Below are positions 1 through 12,175 of a stretch of 64,000 bases of DNA, piece by piece. Position 1 is the first letter of the stretch; every line of letters begins with the position of its first letter. This DNA is from Lathyrus oleraceus (taxonomy: Eukaryota > Streptophyta > Magnoliopsida > Fabales > Fabaceae), in assembly GCF_024323335.1 (NCBI RefSeq), contig NC_066585.1, positions 85,052,614 through 85,116,613 of the forward strand, read 5' to 3'. The translations under genes and the position numbers were made by a program. The notes under the pieces were generated by a model. It was not told the origin of the DNA. It was given only the letters and a program-made list of their open reading frames with translations, and did not search any database.

Positions 1-536
1 GAAGTTATTGTACCTTGTGCTCAAAGATTTAAGCCAGACATCATTCTTGTGTCTGCAGGGTGAGTTTTTCTTATCATTATCATCAAAGCAAAGAGGGAAC
101 AAACAATTTCCCAAGCACAGTTACAAACTTAATTCTACATTAAATTTTGTTAATTTTTCATTCTTGCACTATTTCACATAAATTCTTGCTAATAATGCTT
201 TTACATTTGGAATTTCTTGCAATTTCGTTTGTCAGATATGATGGCCACGTGTTAGATCCACTAGCTAGTCTTCAACTTACAACAGGAACGTATTACATGC
301 TTGCGTCCAGTATCAAACAACTCGCAAAAGACTTATGTGGTGGTCGATGTGTTTTTTTCTTGGAAGGAGGATATAATCTCAAGTCTCTTTCATATTCAGT
401 GGCCGACACATTTCGTGCTCTTCTTGGGGACAAAAGCTTAGCAGCTGAATTTGATAACCCAAATATTTTGTATGAAGAGCCAACAGAAAGGGTTAAGCAG
501 GCAATTCAGAGGATAAAACACCTCCATTCCCTGTGA
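1..536 (+). CDS. Histone deacetylase, class II (HDA14-like), last two exons
   Basis: The 3' end of a zinc-dependent histone deacetylase, a family that removes acetyl groups from lysines on histones or other proteins. Exon 1..59 reads EVIVPCAQRFKPDIILVSAG with the last codon split. An intron of 176 bases (60-235, GTGAGT...TTGTCAG) follows, and exon 236..536 continues YDGHVLDPLASLQLT to a TGA stop. The SAGYDGH stretch and the LEGGYNL stretch (codons just after 360) are class II HDAC signatures near the active site. The protein ends in a basic helix, VKQAIQRIKHLHSL. From memory of the family this matches plant HDA14, an organellar or cytosolic member, better than HDA5, 15 or 18, but the exact member is inference. 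The reading frame is intact in both exons. The promoter, catalytic His/Asp residues and N-terminus lie outside the window. Confidence 0.88.
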
Positions 537-1700
537 TGTTGAAATTCAAAACCTGCCATTATCAAAATTTTCATTTTATGTGGGTTCCATCCCAAGTTGA
601 TGTCTATATATTTTGTGTGTGCATTGTCCCACTTGTCACATAGTGACATAGATGAAGCAAATCCATCATTCAAGATTGATGTGGTCATTGAATAAGACCT
701 TCACTCTTGCCATAACACTTTTCAATATAAATTTATTTTGTTTATAGATTATGACAAATTCTTTATCTGTAAACTAATTTTCTTATATTTCATTGCTACT
801 AAGTCAAAGTATATTCTCATTCCAAAAACACTTCAGAATTTTAAACTTGAAATGTATCATTTTTTTGTCTTAAAGCCTCATACATCCAAAAATTATTTAG
901 ACGTTTATTTAAAGTATTTAAAAATTACTCCTTGATACGTTTTATGATAAATATTGTTTACACTTGGTTTCCTTTATTCCTTGATCATTTTAATTTACAC
1001 ATTTTTAATTTTTGTATCTGATTAAGACCCCACCATTTTGCATCAAAAGCCAACAATAAATTGGTGAGCAAGCATTGAAGATAAAACACATTCTATGTGA
1101 ATTGTGATGTTGAAAATAAAAATCCGTCATACCAACTTTGTCTACCATTAAAATTTTCATTTTATGTGGGTCATTGCAAAGTATATGAATTATTGTTGTT
1201 AGCGTCATAAATGATTCAAATCGATTTCGTTTAATCTCTATCTGAATTTGACTTATTTTAAGTTTACTTTTTAATTTAAATTTTACTAATTTTAAGTTTG
1301 CGAATTGTGGTTTAGTGGTTAGATTCAATTTCTTTGTTTAATTAAATCACATATAAATTAAAAGTCAAGTTATTTTTAGATATTTGACTTTTAAATTGTT
1401 ATTTTTTAAAAGATAAAGATTAAATTGAAGTTATTCCAAATATCAAGTGTTTAAAGACAGAAATACATTTTAAAGTGTAATGAATATAAAATAATTTTAT
1501 ATTGATAGTGTATATTCTTTTTTTCTTTACATTTTATACTGTACCTGCAGGAATATCTTATTAACTTTGCATGAAAGCCAAACAATAAAGGGTGAACCAG
1601 CAATGCAGATAAGACACGTTATTCGTTGTGAAATGTCGAAAATCAAAACCTGTCATGACAAGCAACTTTGTCTACCATTAAAACTTCATCCAGAGCAGCA
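463..1700 (+). repeat. Three tandem decayed copies of the HDAC gene end
   Basis: The end of the HDAC coding exon plus its 3' flank (about 463-620) recurs at about 1033-1190 and 1563-1700. Shared landmarks, in order, are a GAAGAGCCAACA-like start, GATAAAACAC, the GATGTTGAAA-like stretch just after the stop, AAAACCTGYCAT, and CATTAAAATTTTCATTTTAT (clear in copies 1 and 2, shorter in copy 3). Spacing is about 570 and 530 bases. Copies 2 and 3 share ACTTTGTCTACCATTAAAA, which copy 1 has lost. Only about the last 23 codons are included, so the copies are non-coding. Confidence 0.7.
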
Positions 1701-2329
1701 TTGCACAAGAGATCTTGTGGTCCTTGAAAAAGATTTTTGAATACGCATGTTTTATGTTTTTTTTCTTCACATTGAAAAGGTGCTCCCCATCTAGCAGAAC
1801 AGTCACTGTTGGTTTTATTATGTGTTCCAAAATTTGAATGATGAAGCTAAAACACCTGTCTATGTTGTATTAACAAAAACAAAACACTTGTCTATGTGCC
1901 AATAAGAAATAATATTAATAAAGTGTAATCCACTAACAACTGCATGAGCATGACGCTAAAATAGTAAATTTTTCTTAGAAATATGCATGAAATGGTTAAT
2001 TTTTATAGAGAATATATTTTTTATAAAAATATGCAGGAGCATGACGCTAAAATGAGCATTTTTATAAAAGGTTTTGCTAACGAGTGAACGAGTAATAAAT
2101 ATATGTAATTCTCACTCTCGTATTTTCAAAATACATTGCTTAAATTTTAGGATCTAGGGAGTGTTTTCAATATTTTGTTATTTCACATATGTGTGCCATT
2201 TTCTTTACATTTTAGAAGTGTGCACTGTATTGTTCTCATATGTGCTAGTTTTATATGTTTTTTTGTTGTTGTTATCAATATTTAAGAAATGGACAAACCT
2301 GATCTTGTTAGAGAAACAACATCACACAT
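537..2329. other. AT-rich downstream region of the HDAC gene
   Basis: No convincing gene. Apart from the two decayed HDAC-end copies, this is AT-rich sequence with short spurious reading frames. A direct pair GCATGAGCATGACGCTAAAA / GCAGGAGCATGACGCTAAAA lies near 1942 and 2033, indicating a small local duplication. The region ends at the TCACACAT target duplication (2322-2329) of the hAT-like element. Confidence 0.5.
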
Positions 2330-2818
2330 AACGGTGGTAAAATGGGTCAGCCCCGTTGGACCGATCCGTTGGACCCACCACTTTTGGTAAGCCGAGTTGA
2401 GGTTTTCGGTTTGGTGTCTTAAATTGGTCCACTCCCCTAACCTACACTAAAAATGGAGTAGGAACGGCGCAGCGGGTTTTGCCCTGCGTGTTTTTTGTTA
2501 AAACCATTTTTTATTTAAAATGAAAATTGAATAGTGCGTTGAGGAGACCAATCTATTTTGTTTTTGTCTTTATTGATAAAAAAACATGAATTTGAATACT
2601 TATGTCTAACGTCGCCATAAATTTAAAAGTTTGTTTTCTTTTTGTTTCGCTTATAGTGATGGTGGATGCAAATTGCAAGCATGAAAACCAATAGAATAGT
2701 TTATGAGATATGAATTAGAAAATCGAGAAGTAATAAAATAATAATCTTTGTTTATTATTTTTTAGTAAAATACTATAATTCTTATATATTTTATTATTTA
2801 GTAACTCTTAAAGATGTG

Positions 2819-3045
2819 TGTATTGTCCAAAAAATACAGGGTGTGCGTGTTCTCCATGCGAGTGCAAGGAGATTCAGGGGAGGTTGTTGACAACCTATCT
2901 TCTCAGAGTCAGCGAGGATTCTCTCTTACTTAACTCCCACGTTGGGTGGACCGCCTCTTGGGCGACTCCTTTAGATTCCGTTCGGGCGACCCAATTGTTC
3001 GGCGAGGGCGCCATAATCTAGGGCTTTATCAAATATAACACTACA
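2819..3045 (-). repeat. 3' LTR of the Tat-type element, internally deleted
   Basis: Starts TGTATTGTCC and ends ACACTACA. It matches the right LTR at both ends (compare 10620-10675 and 11005-11153), but about 325 bases in the middle are missing. The junction is near GAGATTCAGGGGAGG at about 2870. The short reading frame here starting MYCPKNTG is LTR sequence, not a gene. Confidence 0.7.
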
Positions 3046-3499
3046 CAGTACCTCAAGCACGATGGCTTTCTTCTAAAGGGAAAAGTATTTAAAACCACTC
3101 ACCTTTTTGGAATGCCCCCTCGCCCTATCGACAATTCCCTTAACTGAGAGTGGATTTTCTCGGCGGTGCCCCTTCCGCATAGACGAGTCCCTCGGTCGAG
3201 GGTGTGTGAGGCAGCAAGCGGGATTTTTGGTTATAATTCCCTCCTGATGAGTCAGTGTCCAAGTGTCCTTTGTTTAACTAAGGTATATTAACCTGATACG
3301 TCAATCAATCATCCTACAAACGTGTTTTTCTTTATTTAACATAATCAATGATGATTTGCTCTTGAAATTGCAAACGTTAACGACACATGTACATAACATG
3401 AAAAGTTTTATAAAACCCTGGGGGAACTCAGAGGGTTGCACTATAAGAATGGTGTTTCTCTTTGTATTCTGTTTTATTTTCTACAATCTTACTCAGGAT

Positions 3500-4837
3500 A
3501 TATCTTCTCATTATCCCATCGAAGCTTTCAACTTCTTCCCAGGTACGAATGAGGATCAAGTCATCTTGGATATTTGTCTACCATCTGAGAGGGTGACTTC
3601 GCCCATTTCCTTTTGTCCCTCCTCATTGTATTTATACTTTTATCCTCCCTTTATTAGGGATATGAGAGTCATTTTTCCCTTTTCTTCTTTTTCCACGGAG
3701 ATCCTCAAGGTCCTCAATGTTGCTCTTTCTCAACTATTTACGAACAACTAGGGCTACATTAGGTCCTTTGAGATGGTTTGCAAGAAGTTGGACATCAACA
3801 CGAATACAAGGGTATTTTTCTCCTTCTTCGTTACCAAACCAACGAAAGGTAGTTGGGTGACCCTGATCCACCAACATGAAAATGGTACTTTTACCCCTCA
3901 ATCCATTAACTAAAAATATTGGAAAGATAAGTTTGTCTGAGTGAGGAGTCAATATGATTCTCTTAGGATGTGGGATACAAACAAAACTTCCATCTTTCCG
4001 TTATCCTGGATGGAGGACTTGAAGACAATTATAGACTCTGACTGGGTGTTTATATCCCTCAGGAGAGAACGACCATTCGTTTTCTATGGTAGTTCGAGAT
4101 TATGGACTACTGGGAAGTAATTAAGCTTTGGCGAGAGGGTGGCAGGCACCTTGATGCCTATATAGGTAGGTGGTTTTCTCTTATCGCTTATGGGACCTTA
4201 TACCCTTTTATGAACCATGTTTTGTTTGTGCAGACCAAAAGGCAAAGACCACCTCCCAAGAGCGCATGGAGAGATGCAAAAAGATCAAGTACGCCAGTTC
4301 AAGTGTTAATAATCCAAAGAGTCACCCTAGGGGCTTGACCGTTCGTGGGCATAAAAGATTGGCCAAGACGTTGTCCTCAGAGTTATAGAGGACAAATCTC
4401 AATAATTAGGGCAAATAAAGGCTAGCGACTTAGAGGCAGGGCTCTAGGAGCAAATAACGGCTTACAATGAGATCCAACGACTGTTAAAGTCCCTCCGGCA
4501 AGATGAGGAGAAATGGGGAAAGAGGTTAGAGGATGCCCAAGCTAAGGCTAGAGAGATCTCTACTGAGAAGAAATCTCTGCATAACTTTTTAGATGCAATT
4601 CATTTCTGCTAAAAATGTTTGGAGAAAGAGGTATCATACTTGAACGACAAAGGGGTGTCGGTTGCCAATGTTTAATTTAAGCTGGCTAAGGATCAAGTCC
4701 TCTTTTTGTACCCTACTATAAACTTGAGCCCCCTAGATCCTTTCAAGGTCGTGAATAGTGGGGCGATGGTGGATGATGAGGCAACGATTTATCCCGAACC
4801 TGAGTCATTTCCTATTCACGATGAAGGTGTGACCTAG
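3500..4837 (+). pseudogene. Antisense ORF of the Tat-type element ('putative gypsy type transposon' domain), decayed
   Basis: This reads on the strand opposite to gag-protease. The stretch EILKVLNVALSQLF, then GYIRSFEMVCKKL, FFSFFVTKPTKGSWVTL and KYWKDKF follows the order seen in the plant 'putative gypsy type transposon' domain (Transposase_28, from memory). Further on there is a charged coiled-coil region (about 4440-4680; RQDEEKWGKRLEDAQAKA) and a C-terminal LSPLDPFKVVNSG motif (about 4720). In-frame stops near 3749, 3910 and 3940 and several frame changes show that it is dead. The function of this protein in live elements is not established. The position next to the 3' LTR and the antisense orientation are what identify the lineage as Tat. 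Confidence 0.6.
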
Positions 4838-5099
4838 AAGGGAGGTGAACCTGGGAGTCCCCAGCTGGAGCATGCCTTTGAGGAGGAACCTCAAGGAGAA
4901 TGATGTCCCCCTTATGTACCTTTTGTCTTTTGTTGTATTTCTTTTGGCCCCTTCGCGGGCTTTTGTAATCGTTTGGAACAACATCGCCCATATGTGGGTG
5001 TCTTTTTACGTTAATCATATTTATAGTTTTTGTGTTCTACTATTAAGAATCTATCGTTGTAACATATTTTGAGACGACGAGTATTTTCTCTGGGGACAA

Positions 5100-5659
5100 T
5101 TTTTGGTTGCCCCTATGAGTGGTAAGGATTTTGGTGCATATGATCGCCCCATGTGCGGCAAGGATTCCTTCTTGAGGGAAGCGTGATAATTGCCTCTTAT
5201 GGGCGACAAAAATCCCATCTTGGGGGATCCAACATAATAATTGCCTATAAGGGCGATAAGGATCCCATCTCGGGAGATCCAACATGATAATTTACTCTAT
5301 GGGCGGCAAGGAGCCCATCTTGGGGGATCCAACATAATAATTTCCTCTATGGGCGACAAGGATCTCATCTTAGGACATCCAACATAATGATTGCCTCTAT
5401 GGGCAGCAAGAATCCCATCTTGAGGGATCCAGCTTAATGATTTCCTCTATGGGCGGCAAGAATCACATCTTGAGGATCCAACATAATAATTGCCTCTATG
5501 GGCGGAAAGGACCCCATCTTGAGGGATCCAACATAATAACTACCTATATGGGCGACAAGGATCCCATCTTGGGGGATCAAACATAATAATTACCTCAATG
5601 GGCAGTAGGGATCACATCTTGAGGGATCCATGATAATGATTGCCTTTATGGGCGGCAAG
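5100..5659 (+). repeat. ~58-bp minisatellite inside the gypsy element (left part)
   Basis: About nine imperfect copies of a ~58-bp unit with core CTATGGGCGGCAAGGATCCC followed by ATCTTGGGGGATCCAACAT. Copies are clear from about 5186; the first two (5100-5185) are weak. The array is interrupted by the solo LTR at 5660 and resumes at 8692-8730 with CATCTTGGAGGATCCAACAT. Arrays of this kind between pol and the 3' LTR are known in Tat/Ogre-type elements. Confidence 0.8.
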
Positions 5660-8600
5660 TGTAACACCCTAAATCCCAAATGCTTATTTAATAAAAATGC
5701 GAAATAATTTTCTAAAAAACGGTGTTACATTTTCTCAACATAAAACATCTTACTCAAAAATTATCAAATAGCAGAGGAATTCAAAAACATCAATTAACTT
5801 CAACTTTAATTGTCTCAATATATAAATCACTTCATTTAAATAAAAAAGGTTAAATTAAACAACTAGAAGAACACAAATAGTAAGGTAACCCATCCCAACG
5901 TTATACTATTAGAGCGACAAGCAGAACTAAAATAAACTCGAAAGTGATAAACCACGAAGAAGGCCATTACACCATCCTCCAACTCAACCGCATCTAAGGC
6001 TCCTATACCCGAGTATCTGTACCACAGAGGTAAAAAAACAACACATAAATAAATAGGGGATAGAATACGTTCATAAATGTTAATGGTGCATAGGAAAACA
6101 AGGATATATCAACAATCTCATTCATCAATCATATAATGATCTACTACAATCATCATTGACTAGTGCAATTATGTATGCAATGCAATCATCATCTATACCC
6201 CAATGCATGTGGTACCGAGTTTTAGATATCAGAGTTATGTTATTGATTTATCTGACCACCGATGGTTCCTCTCTGAACCTGGTTCCTCTATGAACCAAAA
6301 GTCATCTCTGGTCCCCACTTCTGAACCTGAAACTCGTCATTGGACTGAAGTCATAGACTTGTCATTGGTCCCCATTTCTGAACCAAAAACTCGTCTCTAG
6401 ACTGAAGTCCGAACACCTATCTCCGACATACATGATATATGAAATGAAACAAATAATACCAATGCAAAAATCATCATTGATTCCTCTCTGAACCCACACC
6501 ATCGCCAATATAAGGCACCACAGTAGTTCCTCTTTGAACAACACACTTCAACATAAATATCGCCAATATAAGGCCACCATAGTAGTTCCTCTCTGAACTA
6601 TGTATCTCAACATAATTCATCATGAATTTATAATTACAACTCAATAATATTTATAATTAAATAATTACTCAACAATACTCACCGGTAGGGTAAAAATAGC
6701 ACTATACAACCCTAAGCGTTCGATAACGTCAACTCATAACTCAACAGAGTTCACAATTAACTCTTCCACTTTTTATTCAAGGATTACAAGTCACAAGATA
6801 TATTCTAACCATAACTAAACTACACATCAACTCGACTCTGAACATGTCATATAACTCAAAAACTCAACCCTTTTGACACACACACAACACTCCAAGACAT
6901 AACTCAATAACTTACTCATAACTCTAAACATATCAAATGACTTAGAACTCAACCCCTTTTATTCAACTCGACTCTAGAAATATCAAATACCTCAAATTCA
7001 ACTCTAAGAATGTCAAAGTGCTCAAAACTCAACTCTAAAAATTTCAAGCTCAACTCTAAAAATATCAAATACACAAACTCAACTCTAAGAATATCAAATA
7101 GTCCAAACTCAACTCTAAACATTTCAGGCTCAATTCTAAAAATATCAAATACCTCAAACTCAACTCTAAGAATTTTAAATAATCCAAACTCAACTCTAAA
7201 CATATCAAATAACTCAAAGTCAATTTATTTATAAATATATTCAAATTTTGTACGTTGCTCAAAGGGTTTCCCCAAACCCTTACCTTAACTCTAAAACTGT
7301 CTCACTTTACAATAACCCCAAATATTATAGGCTTATGATAAAATTATGAAACTCTTCAATTTAAAAGTTCTTTAAACCCTCTTTCAAACTCAATTGATTC
7401 CATCTTGATCAGAGTTAAGAAACTTCAGTTCTATTCCTTTCAGTTCAGCCACATCACAATATTTCTTGCATAAACTCTAAAACAGAATGTGTAACTTCAC
7501 AATAATACCAAAAAATATAGACTTATGATAAAGTTATGGAACTCTCCAGTTTGAATGTTTGTTAAACCCTCTTTCTAATGCAACTGGTCACACATCACTA
7601 ACTTACGAAACTCAAGTTACGCATGAAATAAGATGAATGACGCATGACTGAAATTTAACTACGCCTCTGGTATAAAAACCAGAGAACTAATACTGTTGTA
7701 GTGCTTCTAGACTCAATTTCCCCAATTCAACATAAAGATTATCACATTAGATTTCTAATTCAACCGACGTCACCTCAAACGGACTTACGAAACTCAAGTT
7801 ACGCATGAAACAAGACGGTCAGTCCACTTCTATGCCTATCTGCGATTTTTATGATTTTTCTCCCTATTGAACAGATCCAAAACTCGCATGTTTATCATAT
7901 TTGAGTCCTAGACTCACCAACACACACCGATTAACATAATCCTGAAAACACCACAAATTGAATCATTTTAAGATCAAACTTTCTAACTCTCACCTTATCA
8001 TAAGGCATCCACCTATATCAATTCAATATTCACCTTATCACAAGGCGTCAACATAATATCTCATTAATTCAAAGGTACAATCAACATGATATAAAATAAA
8101 ATCAGTTTATATTAATCGCCTTAGAGATGTTTTCCTCAAACTTTCACTGGCCTCAAACATCATCAAAGAGGAAGAGAAAAGGGAAAATGAGTGAGGGTAA
8201 GAAACCCCCGATATCCATCTGCTTAAGCACTCATACATGAATATTTTCCCCCTTATCTCGAATTTGAAGAAACTTTAACCTTTTCCTATGAAACTCCCTT
8301 CTCCTACTCTTACTCTCCTAGGGTTTGCTCTTCTCTCCCTCGCCTCTTTCACAACATTTTCACGTACTGACAAACTCTCCCTATTTTTCTTTCTTAAATA
8401 ATTAAAACCTAATTCTCCTTTATTTTAATTAATTTCTAAAAACTATCCTTAACTCTCTATAACTCCACCCACCTCCCTAATTTCTTTAAAAGTCTATTTT
8501 ATTTCCCCAAAGCTAATATTCTCATATTTTCTCTATTAATTAAATAATTAAAAATCTTATTAAATCACAATTGCTCGCCTCCACACCAATTTTAATACCA

Positions 8601-8691
8601 TAAAACTCTATCCAAAAATCACCAACTTAAATAATTAAACTAAAACCGCTCTAAAACTCGATTAAAAAATTAAAAAAATCGGTGTGTTACA
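5660..8691. mobile_element. 3.0 kb solo LTR, TGTAACACCC...GTGTTACA type
   Basis: Begins TGTAACACCCTAAATCCC and ends GGTGTGTTACA, flanked by GCAAG (5655-5659) and ACAAG (8692-8696), a 5-bp duplication with one mismatch. It sits inside the minisatellite array. No coding region, primer site or second LTR is present, so it is best read as a solo LTR left by recombination. Long LTRs with TGTAACACCC ends are typical of plant chromovirus (Tekay-like) Ty3/gypsy elements; the lineage is inference. Internal repeats are a run of ~30-bp units built on CTCAACTCTAAGAATATCAA (about 6895-7230), and a ~210-bp degenerate direct repeat (about 7283-7400 against 7475-7590, landmark GACTTATGATAAAGTTATG). Confidence 0.7.
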
Positions 8692-8696
8692 ACAAG

Positions 8697-9240
8697 GATC
8701 CCATCTTGGAGGATCCAACATAATAATTGTTCGTCTCTTATGGATCTGGATTTCTTTCATAGGTATGGTATAACCAATAAACTTAGATAAATAAGGATGA
8801 GATGCATCATTAAAAACCCTCACTCATCTAAAGGCGTGAAGGGAAAATAATGCATCCTAACTAATAACTTGTCCTTACAATCGACAGAGTTTCAATACTC
8901 ACCTAAAAATGTCAACTAGGTAAACAAGTAACAGAAGATAAACAATTACATAAATGGATAACATAAACGGAATAGATGGCTCTATAGGAGAATAAGGTGT
9001 TTACCCTTGTTTTTAGGCCCCTTCGTCTTGTGTGGGAAGATGGGAAGTCTCCTGGATCTCGCTTGTCTCTCAGGGCGGCATGATTCCAAGCTGGCCATTT
9101 TTACCTTTGCACCCTGAAAATGCATCCTCTTTAACTTGACGCTCTCTGCGTATCATTTCCTGGTATCCTCAAAAAACTCCCACTCATCTATTAGGGAGCT
9201 GGTATTTCATGCACAAATGCAGGGTAGATAAATTCGCTCA
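8697..9240. other. Gypsy internal region without recognisable coding
   Basis: The last minisatellite copy ends near 8730. The remainder lies where the pol gene should follow protease on the minus strand, but no reverse-transcriptase or integrase motif can be seen on either strand. It may contain the C-terminal extension of protease near 9100-9240, too decayed to delimit. Confidence 0.5.
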
Positions 9241-10530
9241 CAGTCGGTTAAAGGCTAGTCACCATATAATCATATTATAAGAGGGAGGAGCGTCAATGAC
9301 TAAATACTAAACTGTTATTTCCTTGTAATGGTATTTCTCTCAGAACGTGATCCTCAAGGTGAGGTAACCTTTCATCTGTACCTATTCTCCTAAGAATCCA
9401 ACCAACGATCCCTTAAAGGGCTTCGGGTCTTTGAGGTCGAGACCTCATCTCTCGAAGGCATCCTAATACAACATGTCGACAAATCTTCTTTGATCCACTA
9501 GAACCCTTTTGATATCCCATTCTTCGTATTTGACGGTGATGACCATACGCTCGTCGTTATGAGGATAGACGCCAAGTGCATCTTCCTCCAAGAAGATAAT
9601 TGCGACTTTTGGTGATTTTGTATCCTTAGCCCATGGGAGGTCGTCCACTCTCAGGACTTAATGGGCGTATCTTCTACGGGCGAAGTTGTTCCCACCTCCT
9701 CCAGCGAATCCTCCTGTTATAGTATTAAGCGTGTGACATACCGTTGTATTGCCCTCACCATAGGATGTTTCTTTGGATTTGCTTGGCCGTGGACTTTGGC
9801 ATATTCTCACCCATGCAAGAAATTAGGGCAAGACATTAGCGTGAGCGCTGGATTTTGGGCGAGGGATTCATTGAAGTGTCTCACCTTGATTTCATTTTAG
9901 AATTCCTCCATAAATATTTCTTGGTTCATAGGGACAACCTTGACAGTGGCCTCATTGAAGCAAGCAAGATAATCCATCAACATTTCTGACGGACCTTGAC
10001 GAATGTTGAACAGGCTCGTGGTTGACATAATCTTGTGGCGACTGGTGGCGAACTGGAATACCAACTTTCTCACCAATTCCCGTTAGTTGTTAATAGAGGC
10101 ATGGGGAAGGCTCATGTACCATATGAGGGTGGCCTTTCTGAAGGTTCTTGATAACAACTTACATTTTAGGAAGTCAAGTGCTTCTATGATGGTCATATGC
10201 ATGTTGGTGGAGGCGACATGTTCATAGAGATCCCAGTGTCCATCGAACTTGACCAAGGATGAAGATTTTAAACGTTTGGGGACAGGGGCCCCTATATTTC
10301 TTCAGAGAGTGACTAGGGATCCAACAGTTCCACCTCTTCCGAGAAAATGACCTCTTGTTGGTGTTGCATGATGTTTTGGACATCATCTTCCAACGTCTGG
10401 TTGTGGCGTCGTAATTCATCCATGGCAGCTCGCATCTCTTCCATGACCTTAGCATCTCATGTACCTCTAGTACCCTCAAGAGTAGGGGATGGAGGTATTC
10501 CATTCATAATGGTCGATAATAGTTAGGTGT
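9240..10530 (-). pseudogene. Decayed gag-protease of the Tat-type element
   Basis: Read on the minus strand, the gag part begins near 10503 (MEYLHPLLL) and is frame-broken. Near 9760-9690 comes the linker TITGGFAGGG followed by an ARRRYAH-like stretch, a marker of gag-protease junctions in plant Ty3/gypsy elements. The retropepsin domain follows (about 9648-9463), with VAIIFLEEDALGVYPHNDE and KRVLVDQ. The active-site D-x-G triad is lost: VDQ is followed by RR where a glycine is expected. A DAPPSYNMI-like motif near 9290 corresponds to the downstream part of retropepsin. Several in-frame stops lie throughout. The order gag then protease, with the primer site at 10601-10618, fixes the minus-strand orientation. 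Confidence 0.65.
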
Positions 10531-10600
10531 TGGAGTAGAGGGCACGACAGGGAATGTGATGGTTGTTAAAAAGGGGTGTGGCCCAGATTAGTTTTACCAG

Positions 10601-10618
10601 GCCCCATGGTGGGCGCCA
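10601..10618 (-). other. Primer-binding site of the Tat-type element
   Basis: The minus strand reads TGGCGCCCACCATGGGGC, one base after the LTR boundary at 10620. The TGGCGCC... start is the usual form of a tRNA primer-binding site in plant gypsy elements. Which tRNA primes was not worked out. Confidence 0.65.
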
Positions 10619-10619
10619 C

Positions 10620-11153
10620 TGTACTCTCCAAAAAGTACAATGTGTGCATGTCCCCCCATGCGAGGACAGGGAGACACAAAGGCCATAATAGGTATATTAC
10701 ACGTTTGGGAGGGAGATGGCTATCTAACGATGACGAGTAGCCTTATACGGGGTTTTTTGAGGCTGTTTGAGCGACCAACTCAAGTAAGGTGAGAGGCCTT
10801 GATGATGGTCAACACTACTGGGTTGCAGGAGGGAAGTTATATTGATAGTGTTAAGGTTACTAGGAGCGTAGTTCTCTCTGAGTAGTGGTAAATGTGTATG
10901 ACTTGGGAATATGTCCTCATATCCTCTTGAGGGATACATATTTATATGAGTCCCTATTGCTTAGGATTTTTACCTCTTGGACGTGGTCTGAACTGCTCCT
11001 CTCTTACTAGGGGAGGTTGTTAACGGCTTATCTTCTCGGAGTCAGCGAGGACTCTCTCTTTCTTAACTCCCACGTTTGGTGGACCTTTTGGGCGACTCCT
11101 TTAGACTCTGTCAGGGCGACTCAATTTTTAAACGAGGGCGCCCTAGTCTAGGG
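10620..11153 (-). repeat. 5' LTR of the Tat-type element (main part)
   Basis: Starts TGTACTCTCC and matches the left LTR at 2819. It is cut at 11153 by the SIRE-type copia and its last bases reappear after 17228 (GGACTTTACC to ACTATA, ending 17255). Confidence 0.7.
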
Positions 11154-12108
11154 TGTTGGTTCTATGTGTTGGCATCAATTTTGGTAAAACCTAGAGTTCT
11201 CACAAGTTGTCACAAGTGTTGTCGTGACATGAGATAACAGGTTCCTGCAGGGTGTTTAAAATGTGGTTGTGCAGGATTTAGCTAAGATGTCAGACCCGAT
11301 GTCAAGACATGTGTAAACAGAACATTCAGTCTGAATGTTATGTATTTTGTGATTGCACTTTTCATGCTAATTTGTGTGTGATTGATGTGGAGATTGAACG
11401 CGCCATTCAAGCAGTAATTAAAACCAGATTGATTTATTTTCCAATAAGATATGATCAGCTGTTAAGAAGATACGAATGGAAAATAGTTTTAGGGTTTTGT
11501 GATGTCCAAGCCCATTCAAAAGCTTCTATATAAAGGGCATGGAAAACCTGGTTTTAACACAAAAGAAATAAAGAACGAAATAGTGAGAGAGAATAAGGGT
11601 TTTAGTCTTGTGTGAGCGTGTGTATTGTGAGCCATTCATTCATCCATTGTGATTTAATTGGACTGACTTTTGAGTTGTAATTTGTCCACTCTAAGCTTTA
11701 AAGCATGAGTGTGTGTTTACTTGATTGGAGCTTTAAAGCAAGATCAAGTATGTGTACTTGAAGAGTGTCTTATTTCTTTGTAATATTTGTTTTTACATCA
11801 CTGCTGTGATTGAGGGGGAGTGAGTAGAGTCTCTTATCTAAGAGTTCATAGATAGAAGTCACACGGGTAGATATTAGGTGAAAAGACTGTAACTTGAAGT
11901 TGTTTACTGAGAGTCTTTGAACTAATTTTGTTTAGTGGATTTTCCTGGCTTGGTAGCCCCCAGACGTAGGTGAGTTTGCACCGAACTGGGTTAACAATTG
12001 CTTATGTCACTTGTACTATTGTTCTTTATCTTTTATCCTGTTTATATTGTTCAGATATTAGTGTCGTGACATTATCTTCGACATCTCATATCTGATACCA
12101 GAATTTCA
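11154..12108 (+). repeat. 5' LTR of the SIRE-type element
   Basis: 955 bases, TGTTGG...TTTCA. Contains a TATATAAAGGG promoter-like motif at about 11525-11535, a likely transcription start region for the element. Confidence 0.85.
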
Positions 12109-12110
12109 AT

Positions 12111-12122
12111 TGGTATCAGAGC
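12111..12122 (+). other. Primer-binding site (initiator tRNA-Met) of the SIRE-type element
   Basis: TGGTATCAGAGC two bases after the 5' LTR, the standard plant copia primer site complementary to initiator tRNA-Met. Confidence 0.9.
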
Positions 12123-12175
12123 AGGCATCCTGCTTTGGTTCTGGGTGAGATCTTGAGACGTTACTTTCTGGTACT

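Noticed and set aside
2818..3021. Cysteine-rich small frame MYCPKNTGCACSPCECKE
   Set aside because: It lies wholly in the left gypsy LTR and matches the right LTR, so it is not a peptide gene.
6949..7262. Three overlapping frames with repeated VEFGLFDILR / NSTLRISN motifs
   Set aside because: They come from ~30-bp tandem units inside the 3 kb solo LTR, open in several frames by repetition.
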